Translations under genes and position numbers: made by a program
The notes under the pieces: generated by a model
The model's input: the letters and a program-made list of their open reading frames with translations, nothing else
Told to the model about the DNA's origin: nothing
The model's database searches: none
Shown: positions 46,457 to 55,846 of the stretch, in pieces
How positions within the stretch are numbered: the stretch's first letter is position 1
How the letters are laid out: each line of letters opens with the position of its first letter
Assembly (NCBI GenBank): GCA_029532625.1
Contig: JARFXM010000006.1
Location: 186,001-250,000, forward strand
Length of the DNA: 64,000 nucleotides
Source of the DNA: Lomentospora prolificans
Lineage: Eukaryota > Ascomycota > Sordariomycetes > Microascales > Microascaceae
Direction of reading: 5' to 3'

Positions 46457-47125
46457 TTTGACGTTTGCTAGAGTCCCGTCGACAACAGTGGTGTAATGTC
46501 CCGGCGCTTGCTGGGAGGGTGATGGAGTGAGTGGTGCATTTGAAGAACACCCTTATTTTTCAAGCGCTCGTTGATAGAATGTAGACTTCAGGCTCAGTAG
46601 CATGGCGGATGATGGTACTAGGCTCGAGGATTTGCTTAGATGGCCTTGGTAATTGATTCCGAGCAAGAGGGTTCTTCTTGGCGCACTGGGAACTTTCCTT
46701 GCACTCTCCTCCAGAGTGCGGCTATGTTCACAAGAAACGGGCGAATTTCGATCCAAGATGGCAAAGTCTTATGAAGACAAAGGGGAGAGACGAAGAGCCC
46801 ACTTCAAGGCGAGACAGGGCAAGAATTTTCAGGCTTCGCACAGTTTGAGAAGAAATCCTGCTCCGCGCAATATGGGTTGCGCCCATCACCACATATAGGC
46901 GCGTCAAGATCTGATCATTGCATTTCATTTTGCCCAAAACGTATAGAAAGCTTCGTATCCCACATTATTATTTTTAGCAGTCCCGAGAAACGTCCCCCCG
47001 GGGTTGGGGGGCGGCGTATTCTACAGACTCATAATCCAAGCGCAATGCAAAGCCCAGTTTCGAAATATGCAACACCGGCGCTATCCCTCGCCGCGTACCA
47101 ACCAAAAGAACACCGAGAAGAAATT

Positions 47126-47193
47126 GAAAAAAAAAAAGAAAAAAAAAGAGAGAAAGAGAAGAAGACGAAGAAGAAGAAGACGGAGAAAGAATA
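47126..47193 (+). repeat. polypurine tract (A/G)
   Basis: The first 40 bases (47126-47165) are only A and G; the rest is GAA-rich with a few C or T interruptions. It lies ~75 bp past the stop of the minus-strand ILM1-like gene. Confidence 0.8.
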
Positions 47194-47266
47194 AACATGG
47201 CTAGGCCACTGACCGAAGCCCTTTCAAGAACCCTCCCCGCCTTCTAGAACAAGAGTAAGAGGCGCC

Positions 47267-48021
47267 CTACAACTCGTGGTTCCTCTTCCTCGCCTGCTTG
47301 GACAGAGCTTGCGCCCTCTCCTCCCGAAGGGTAACCCAGACCCATAGCCAGCTCACTAGCTCGACAAACATGAATGTGAAGAAGACGCGGTTCTTGAGAC
47401 CGTCGCCGCCCCACGGGGAGGCGCGGTACGCCGGATTTTGAGCGTGGGCGGGCGGGTGGGCCATGCGGCCGCGGGGGTTCGAGTAGTATAGCGGCGAAGA
47501 GGACGAGAACATGAAAGCGTAAAAGTTGAGAGCGAAGGCCATTGCGAAGCGGATGGGCGCTATAGAGGGAACAAAAGATTAGGTCCGTTTTGGGCCAGAG
47601 TATTTTGGGGTCTGGTCACGAGCCAGCGTTTGGGGACGCCCCTGCGGGGAGGGGGAAGACCTACCCTGGGTAGCCCAGTGCTGGAAGAGGCAGACTTCCT
47701 CGGGAAGACCGAGGCTGACAAGGTCGGATATACCCATGGTAGCAAGAACGACGGCGAGAAAGGCGAGGGGCGGCGACTGGGATTCGAAACTACGGGCGTA
47801 GGGCTGACACGTGCGCGTTAGCTTTCGGACAGAAGAGAGAGGTTCAGCAAGGCCAGGGGAGCTCGAGTGAACGGGGGACACACCATGCCCATGGCCTCGC
47901 CCATAACGTAGACGATGGCCTGGTCGGCTATCGTAGCTGGGTTCGTCAGGAAGAAAAAGCCCAGGGTGATGTGGAACAGAGAGATGGAGGTGATGATGGT
48001 GCGTGCTGAGATGAGCGCCAT
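47267..48021 (-). CDS. ILM1: ILM1-like small multi-pass membrane protein
   Basis: Exons (minus): 48021-47884, 47803-47665 and 47559-47267. Introns are 80 nt (GTGTGT...GTCAG) and 105 nt (GTAGGT...CTATAG); the product has 189 residues. About four TM spans are visible: TIITSISLFHITLGFFFL, LAFLAVVLATMGISDLVSLG, FAMAFALNFYAFMFSS and RVFFTFMFVELVSWLWVWV. The joined sequence (NPATIADQAIVYVMGEAMGM, then PYARSF.., then FQHWATQAPIRFAMAFA) matches my memory of the fungal family named after yeast Ilm1, whose loss raises mitochondrial DNA loss and disturbs K+ or ER homeostasis. The molecular function of the family is not settled. The tail is basic (KQARKRNHEL). Phases all agree, so the gene is real; the family name is less sure. 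Confidence 0.8.
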
Positions 48022-49183
48022 GGTGGGCGAGGTGTGCGAGGGTCCCGACGGCTTGGTTTTCGAGACGGTGCGATTCGTTCGGATAGCGAGGCGCGAGAGG
48101 AGAGATGATCGGACTGTCCTGGAAGGCGTCCAAGAGTGAGACGAGGTGAAGGGTTTCCTGTCGCAATAGAAGCAGGTCCGGGGGGGTTTCTAGATTGTTG
48201 GCGATGTTTGCTGAGAAAAACTGGTTGGCGGCCGGTTGTTAGGGAGGTGTCCACTACGGAATGTCACCGGTACTTGAGGAACAGTTGGGCGGGTTTCATG
48301 GCCAGGCCTGGCTGGCTCTACCTTGGCGCACTGCTGGCTGGCGGTGGGGCTGTGGCAGCGCGGTCAGAGCCAGCACTGCCAGCCAGCCTCTTTGTAAAAC
48401 AGCCTGGCGAGCTTACAAAAGCTTCAAATGATCCACTCAACAGTGCTACGAACTGAGGCTGGCAATGTTTCGCGCCAGGCACCGAGGACGAGGGCGGAGG
48501 AAATGTACTTGAACTTCGCGCCAAGGGCTGCTCCAGCTTTTGTAGCCCTGGCGTATTAGTCCACGAGGGAGCTTGTGGAAGAACCTAAATTCTTGCATTG
48601 AAAAATGGGCTGCTTGTACTGGTACGGGGACCCTTGGAATCCGGGGACTTTCCTCATCAATCCGCTTTCAGATCGAGTCGGAACCTGTTTCGATGAGCCT
48701 GTACTTTGATAGAGCAGTACTCCTTTCGCCAAAAGCCGCTCCGGCGTCGGTTCTAATAGCCAGCTAGCCTACCGTACCATTGCTCAGGGCGCACTATTAA
48801 TAGCCATAGCCAGGGCCTCCGTCAGGAAGCCTACCATCAAGCGCTGGCCGGGTGCCTGCTGGCCTGGCGTACCTGAAATTCACTAGGTGTTCAGTCCACG
48901 CTCCCGCCAGGCTGTCACCTTAATTGGGAAGCCAGCGCCCTGGGAGAGCTGGCTTAGTGGCCCCCACGTCATCCCCCAACTCGAAGCTCCCCCTCTTCAC
49001 AACCCCAGAGCTGGCACAGGACTCCCGAATGGTCCTAGCTCCGAGTGACAGATCGATCCGATCCGCCCTTCCAATTCACTTGGCATCTCGTTATTACCCC
49101 AAATTCATCCCATCTCCCGATTACTCGACTGCCCATCGCCGCCCGTCGAGAAGATACTACAACAAAGGCGGAAAGAAACAGCA
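48022..49183. promoter_or_regulatory. divergent upstream region of ILM1-like and CDC43, with GCTGGC cluster
   Basis: 1162 bp lie between two start codons. From 48305 to 48390 there are matching arms (48311-48319 with 48366-48374, 9 bp; 48333-48342 with 48378-48387, 10 bp) made of GCTGGC/GCCAGC words, and more copies to 48955. No gene is seen. Confidence 0.6.
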
Positions 49184-50638
49184 ATGGCAGCTGCCGAACC
49201 CCCGCCCTCAGACTTCGACAAAGCCCGCCACATTCGCTACTGGCAACGCTGCCACCGCTCTCTCCTCCCGGCCTACTACACGCCGCAGGATTCCATCCGT
49301 CTCACCCTCTCCTTCTTCATCCTCTCCGCTTTCGATCTCCTCTCCCCAGCTTCGCCCGAACCCCTCATCACCGATGCGGACCGCCGCAACATCCGCACCT
49401 TCGTCCTCTCCCTAAAACACCCGGCCGGCGGCTTCGTCGGCTCACCGAACCACATCCTCCCGGGACCGTGCTATCTTTCCTCGAGGACGCCCGACCATCC
49501 CCATCATATCCTCGACGCGAACCTGGCCGCGACCTCGTTCGCATTGCTTCTGTTAGCCTTGGCAGCGGAGAATGACGAAGACGCGAGGACAGCATTCGCG
49601 CATGTGGACCGCAAGGGAACCTTGCGCTGGCTGAGGAAGCTGCAACGGGACGATGGCAGTTTCGGCGAGGTCGTAGACGCCGAGGGAAATGTGCAGGGTG
49701 GCCGAGATATGCGGTGCTGTTACCTAGCGGCGACTATTCGGTGGTGCCTAAGGGGGGATGTGCAAGAGGGCGACGCGGAATGGGTCGACGATATCGATGT
49801 CGAAGGCCTAATCCGGCACGTGCGCCGAGCGCAGGTGGGTTGTTGTCTTTCACCTGCTTTCCGGAGCCGCATCTAATCAGGGTAGACATACGACGGCGGC
49901 ATGGCCGAGAGCTCACAGCACGAATCGCATGGTACGTTATCTCGAATAGCTCCGGCCCAATCAGACACTAATGGGACCGTGTAGCCGGATATGTCTACTG
50001 CGGTGTTGCCGCACTCTCCCTCCTCGAGCGCCCTCTGGCTGAAAGCCCCGTCCGACCACCTTCTGCCCTCAAGGCCGGAATCTCAAGTCTCCCCGCCCTC
50101 GTCAAGTTTCTCGTATGCCGCCAATTCGCCTACGTCGAGGCCCCCGACTCTGATTCGGAAGAGGACCTCGAGGCTGGTAACTACGTCGAAGGAAAGCCCG
50201 GCTCGCTGCCCTGCGACGCCGAGTCCCTGTGTGTGGGGTATAACGGCCGGTGGAATAAGAACGCCGATACGTGCTACTGCTGGTGGGTTGGCGGTACGTT
50301 GCAGGTATGCTGTTCCAATCCATCTCCTTCCTCGCCTTTCTTTCCAGACCAGGGGCTCACCGTTCTAGATCCTCGGCCACCTCGACCTCGTCAACAAGCC
50401 CGCCTCCCGGCGTTTCATCACCTCCAAAACCCAGCACCTCATCGGTGGCTTCTCCAAATATCCCGGTGGCCCTCCCGATGTCTATCACGCTTACCTAGGC
50501 CTCGCGGCCCTTGCCATCATGGATGACTCCCCCCCGGAGAAAAGGCAGCTCAAGGAATTCGACGCAGAGCTGTGTGCTAGCTTAGATACGGTTCGAAAAA
50601 TCGAGAAGGCAAGGGTAGGCCTCCTCAAGGGATTCTAA
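49184..50638 (+). CDS. CDC43: protein geranylgeranyltransferase type I beta subunit (CDC43)
   Basis: With the shared alpha subunit Ram2, it attaches geranylgeranyl to CaaX proteins such as Rho1 and Cdc42, so it acts in polarity and wall synthesis. Exons: 49184-49834, 49886-49931 (46 nt), 49985-50304 and 50369-50638; introns 51, 53 and 64 nt; 428 residues. The alpha/alpha-barrel repeats are visible (FVLSLKHPAGGFVGSPN, WLRKLQRDDGSFGE, QTYDGGMAESSQHESHAGY). Zinc ligands are present: Asp and Cys in NADTCYCWWVGGTL, and His in DVYHAYLGLAAL. WWVGGTL in place of the farnesyl-type pattern and a short C-terminus fit the type I enzyme rather than Ram1 or Bet2. A C7 tract in exon 4 is in frame. Confidence 0.93.
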
Positions 50639-51019
50639 ATTAAAGGAAAAGAAACCGGAAACAGGGCTGGTTAAGAATCAGGTGAAAAAAAGTGGTATCT
50701 TAGTTTATGATACAGCAGCTCTGGAGTGAGATCCATTGAGCAAGAAACACAAAGTAACAAAAAAAAGAAGAGAATAAATAACCAAGAAAAAAAAATTGAA
50801 AGGATCCAAGAAAATATGTTCGCTAATCCGTAATGCTCCTCCGTCTCAGAGCAACCATGGTTTGTGTTCCGTCTCATTAAAACCTAGAAACAAGGAGATC
50901 GCGGGGATCCCTAATCCATTATCAAGCCAGTTGCTTTGTTCCCTTGATGCAGAAAAACTCCCTACCTACTCTCTCTCTCTCTCCAATGCTGTTAGTGTCG
51001 CATAATTCATTTTTATACC
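50639..51019. other. convergent 3' spacer
   Basis: 381 bp of A-rich DNA lie between the CDC43 and kinase stops, with a CT microsatellite near 50970-50985 and AATAAA at 50773-50778 usable by CDC43. No gene is seen. Confidence 0.6.
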
Positions 51020-53994
51020 TTACTGCTTCGGAGCAGCCAGCCCCGTGATCGTAGGTGCCGGTGCAAGCCCCGCGCCACCTAGCACATCCGGCACCGCTTC
51101 TCCCTCGTCGAAAATGTGCTCTTCAATCTGCTCGCCAGGGCCTCGGATCACCGGGCTAAACATGTCAACCTCCTCTACCTCTTCGAGATCGGAACGATGT
51201 AGTTGCTCGTCATCCTCGTCCACCTCCTGGATTGTAATCTCTCCTGATCGCCTGCCAAGTCCGGACGCGCTCGCGCTCCGAGAGTGGCTTCCCGAGCCAC
51301 TGCCCCTCGAATGATGGGATGAATTTCCCGAAGGTCCCCCGCTCATGTTGAGCATGGGCCCTTTGAATAGGTTCCTCTTTCTCTTGGCGAACATGACCCC
51401 CCCCGCGCCAAACGGATTCGGCGAACCGGGTGCTTGCATGCCACCGCCACTCTGCGGCATGCCTTCGTTGAAGATACGAAGAGGAGCGGGGGAGCCGCTA
51501 CCTCGAACGAGCCGAATATTGGATGGGATAGGATTGTGCGTAGGCGTGGCGGGGAGTATCTTGACGCTGTGGTGGGGCGACGTTCCACGATGGTGCAGGG
51601 TTGACTTGGACATGGCCGTTGAGACAGAGCCGTTGGAGCTTGTCGAGGACGCCTTGGAGTGGGAATGGTGGTGGTGGTGGATCGAGCGGATCGATGAGAC
51701 GGACGAAGACGTGGATTTTCTACCTCGCAGGCCGGTCGAGGACCGTCTCATGGCTGATCGGGGTGTGAGCGGCGAAGGGGACAACGACTGTCGCTTGTAG
51801 CTCTGCGACGACGGCATTCTTGCGCTGGGTGGCGGAGACGAGATGCCTAGTGATGTAGGGCTCGCCATAGCACTGGCACCAAGCAAGGGCGAGTTCGCCT
51901 TGGGAAGCTGTCCATTCGCGACCAAGCCGGGAGGCAGGCCACTGGTTGCCGGGTTAGGGCTCGTGCTTGCGTTGCTGTTGGCGTACTTTCCCGTCTGCGG
52001 TCGTGGACTCGAGGTCTCGGATCCCTTGCCGTTACCGCCCTTGCCATTTTTGCGTAGGTCGGGGGTGGATTGGCTTCCCTTGCGGTTATGCGACTTGCTC
52101 CGCCGTGTGTTCTCAAAGATCCAGTGCGTCCAGTTCTTCCAGGTGGCAAGGATGGCCTGTGACGGTCGCTTGCGCACCTTTTGCGGCCGCGCGTTGGCGC
52201 CCGCTTCGGGATGAACCTGCTGCAGCGCATCCGACGTCGTCACAAGGTGTAGCGTCGAGCCCCTAGATCGCGCGCTTCTTAGAATCCCCTCTTTGGGCGG
52301 CGGTATGGGCCGGCGAGTTCGCGACGTGCTCACTGACCGGATGGAATCTTTATCTATAGGTGGGGGGGGGGATTTCGCCTTCGGTACCTGGGCTACCGCT
52401 GGCCTCGGCAAGCTGAGGCAAGTCTGGCACGCGATAGTCCGAGTAATGCGCGCTCCGCCTCTCACTGCGGCCGCGCGTCCGAGGCGGATCACCTACGCGC
52501 ACGTAGTTTCCGACACTCCCTTCTTCGCGTACGTCGTGTAGGACAGGAGTCATGCGCTCCAAGCGGCTGGAAGCCGCTGAAAGGCGCCTTAGACTCCGGA
52601 GCTCTGCCTCCTTTTCCTTCCGCTTCCTCTCTCGCCGCTGCGCCTTGCGTTCCTCCTTCTCCAGCAGTAACGTCCACCATCCAGCTAGCGCATCGCATCT
52701 TTGGGAAAGCACGCTCTCGATGACATGATCAATATCCACACCTGCACTTCGCATCCGCTGGAGAACCTCTTTGTCGAGAGCAGTAGAAAAAGGGGCTGGC
52801 TGTTGGAGCTTGAGAATGGCTTGTTGGGTAGGGGCGTGCTCGGCGAGGAAAGGATGGTTGAGTACATCAGACAATGAGGGTCGGAGGAGCGGTCGTTTGG
52901 AAAGGAGTAGTTTGATAAGAGCGAGAGCGTCGGCTGGGAGATGATCAGGGTACTTCGGCTCCTCTGTTAGGATCTTGGTCCTCGTCACGTTGTCGTCGTC
53001 ATCGTCAAAGGGCAGTTCGCCGCACAAGAGCGCGTACAAAATGACGCCTAAACTCCATACATCAACTTTTTCACCAGCGTATTTTTCTCCCTTTAGCATC
53101 TCCGGCGCCGAGTAGCATATCGTGCCGCAAAAAGTCTGCAGGTGGTTCGCCTTGCCCTCGTACTCGCGCGTAAAGCCAAAGTCGACGAGCTTGACGTTTT
53201 CATGCTTATCAAAGAGGATATTTTCGAGCTTCAGATCGCGGTGAACGCAAGACTGCATGTGCACATAGGCGACGGCACCTGTAAGTTGGGCGAAGATGCG
53301 TTGCACTTTCGGAACGGGTAGAGGGCCATGCTTGAGGAGGTAATTGTACAATTCATCGCCTGCGAGACGTTAGCTACATTGACGGCATGGAAGGCGTGCA
53401 TCCCCTACCTGGACAGTATTCCAAGACCATCCACACCAGGTTCTCCGTCACAATCACCTCGTATAATCTAGCAATATGGGGATGAACAAATTGCCGATGA
53501 TGGTGGATCTCGCGCGCAAGGTTCGAATCGCTCTTATTCGCAGACTTAAGGACGACCTATGTCATATTAGCGGTGCTATTCCGAGGGTCTACCTTGCCGA
53601 GCATACCTTGGAGCCATTGGTGAGCTTGTGGTTGGCGAGATAAACTTTGCCAAAGGAACCTTTGCCGATCAACCGGCCGAGCGTGTAGTTGCCGACTGAC
53701 TTGAGATCTTTGGTGGAAAATTCACTATTCTTACATTAGTACTCATCATTCAAGGCCTGACTTCCCAGCGCAGGGCGCGGCCATGCCAACTCGAGATAGC
53801 ACAAGGCTAGTAAAGTCATACAGACTCGTCTGATTGGGACTACTTACTCGAGGAGCTCCTGGTACGAATGCGCAAGCTTCAGACCGCACGTTAGCATTCG
53901 GCACGTTCACTGCACATCTAAGGTGCGCTGGCTCAACAGCACCAACCTTGGCCTTTCGTCCCGAAGCCTCTGGCCCCCCCCTAGCTGCCTGCAT
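51020..53994 (-). CDS. CAMK-type Ser/Thr protein kinase (yeast YPL150W-like), frame broken at a C10 tract
   Basis: Exons (minus): 53994-53947, 53876-53848 (29 nt), 53724-53607, 53556-53409 and 53359-51020; 893 residues if repaired. Kinase domain ~39-300: LIGKGSFGKVYLA, VVLKSANK (Lys ~68), EYCPGDELYNYLLKHG, HRDLKLEN (His154, Asp156), DFGFTREYEG (Asp174), GTICYSAPEML and LPFDDDDDN. The pattern recalls the uncharacterised budding-yeast kinase YPL150W and is near the Kin4/Gin4 branch of CAMK. The long C-terminus is Ser/Pro-rich, with a His/Ser run and an acidic end. The frame shifts at 52362-52371 (C10 on the coding strand), after SPGTEGEIPPP; one C fewer continues as PPPPIDKDSIR. As written, the protein stops at 450 residues with the kinase domain whole. 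Exon 1 and the start are the weakest part (GTTGGT donor). Confidence 0.85.
52362..52371 (-). other. C10 homopolymer (G10 on + strand) carrying the kinase frame break
   Basis: The frame from 53359 runs through the tract to a TAA at 52350. The coding frame that ends at 51020 is open on both sides of the tract, offset by one base. Nine Cs would make one frame. Confidence 0.85.
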
Positions 53995-55846
53995 CCCTCT
54001 GTGGATCTTGCCTTCTTGAGAACACAGCTCGCGCCGGGTATTCTCAATATAATCTCGCGAAAATGCGTGGATATAGTTCGACACGTAACGCCTATAGATA
54101 TTGTTCGAGATTGGTGCTCTCCTCGGGAGTGTATGTGAAGAGCAGGTCGGAATTTGGTCGATACGGAAGCGATTTCGGGTTGACGGATCGTAGATGACGA
54201 GGAATCCAATGTCGAGAAACGAGAGATCGGAATCGAACAGGAGAACGGTTGATCCCGGGATAACGAATCGTGGAATCTGGACGAGATAGAAATCTATACA
54301 AAAAGAAGCCACGAAAACCTGAATCGTACAGTGTCGGGTGGACGAAAAATAAAATACAAAAAAATCCAAATGCTCGCTTCAAGATCTTCGCAGGTGGTCG
54401 TCGTAAGAGGCTCGTCTCGTTTCAATTCGCGGATACCGATCCCGCAGTCCCAGCCAGTTAGGGCTATTCGGCGTGGAGGATGTACCGGAAGAAGTCGTTT
54501 GCGTTTCTGCCCTTATGCCTAGCTCGCGATGTTCTGCAAATGGCGTCGTTTGTCCTCGACCTCCACGTCCAGAGAGCGTTGACAGGTGAGGGTAGCAAAA
54601 AATTGAGGCTGGGCTAGAAAGGCGTTGGTGCCGCTTTTGGGGATCAGTGCTCCTTCCAGTTCCAGGACAAGAGCAATACTGGAGGTATTACAAAGTACAT
54701 ACCACTCCGTTTCTAGACTTTCGCGGGCTAGCTGGCTAGCTGGCCAGCCTGCATTTCTAAAATAGACAAGGCGGCGGCCACTTCTTCTGGGACTGGGGAC
54801 GGAGACTTTGGAGGCTGGACTTGGGCCACAGCTCGCTGGTGGGACTCCTTCCCCCCAAAACCAGGACACTGACGGTACATACAACAAAGGTCGCCCGGCA
54901 CTAATTTAACAGTAATGTTGCAGTGCAGGGACTAATAGATCGTAGGTATTATTACATCTACAGGGCCGACCTGAGTCGTCCAAGATACGTCTGGTACCTC
55001 CTATGGTACTTGGCCTCCTGGACCCTGCATCTTTACGCTGGCTGGCCTGGCTGTGCGGAGACGGATCGCCAGCCTGTTTCCTCAACACTGTTGTTGGTAC
55101 CACGACAGTAACCAGGATACCTCACGTCTAGCATGCGCTCACAGCGCCGCTGAGTATTTCCTCCCGGATGTCACAGCGGGCGACAGTTGAGTGTCATTGA
55201 TTCGCACAGTGGCCGTGCCGCTGCACAAGCCGCCCGCTCTCATGGAATTATAGGTCGCTTCGATTTGTTCTGTGAGCCGGGTGACGGCCCATTCTGCATG
55301 GAAGTGCGGACTTCTAGTCCATGCAGACGGACGACGACGACGCCAGGCGACACTAACCCCATCAATGATGGTTGCGACGCTTGTGCAATAGGGTCCCGCA
55401 TCCGGTTGTCCATGTATCTCAAGGCTGGGCGAATGTTTATTCCGGCTGGCCTCGCCCTTCTTCTAGCGACGCTGCACCTCTGAAAGATCGATGATACGGG
55501 CTGTAATCCTCCCTCAGCATCTACGAATTATGAGGATAGAATCGAAACTACTCCGTGGGGGTTGTCGCGTGAGACCAAAAAATAAAAACCTCGAGGAGAT
55601 TAGGATAGAAGACTTCGATCACGGTTGTCAGCCCAAACAGCTTTCCCATACATGCAGCCCCTGCATGACCAACAATCACCCCACCAGCCAGCTCTCCATG
55701 ACACACTCTCGCCACTGGTTGTTCCTTGTGGCGGAGTGTTGAATCATGATCTAAAACCAATCCATCCCTTAGGGGTGCGATGCATCAGAAGTATCGTCTC
55801 ATTGGTATCTAGTATAAAGTTATCCCCGTCTCACATTGCACCGTGT
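53995..55846. other. 1.85 kb upstream of the kinase and 3' of TRS130
   Basis: No gene is supported. It holds GCTGGC-type clusters at 54726-54749 and 55036-55075; the first contains the perfect palindrome GCTGGCCAGC (54739-54748). The left end is kinase leader. Confidence 0.5.
54726..54749. repeat. GGCTAGCTGGCTAGCTGGCC palindromic repeat
   Basis: Alternating GCTAGC and GCTGGC words form overlapping palindromes over 24 bp. Confidence 0.7.

Larger units (their letters stand above)
46245..47266. other. convergent 3' region of eIF3b and the ILM1-like gene
   Basis: No gene is seen. It holds a probable polyadenylation signal for eIF3b and a long purine tract near the right end. Confidence 0.6.

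Noticed and set aside
47776..47790. GGGATTCGAAAC on the plus strand as a tRNA B box
   Set aside because: It lies inside exon 2 of the ILM1-like gene and no tRNA fold surrounds it.
53746..54369. 207-codon minus-strand ORF as a separate gene
   Set aside because: It covers the kinase leader and first exons in a non-coding frame; the conserved kinase sequence uses the spliced model instead.
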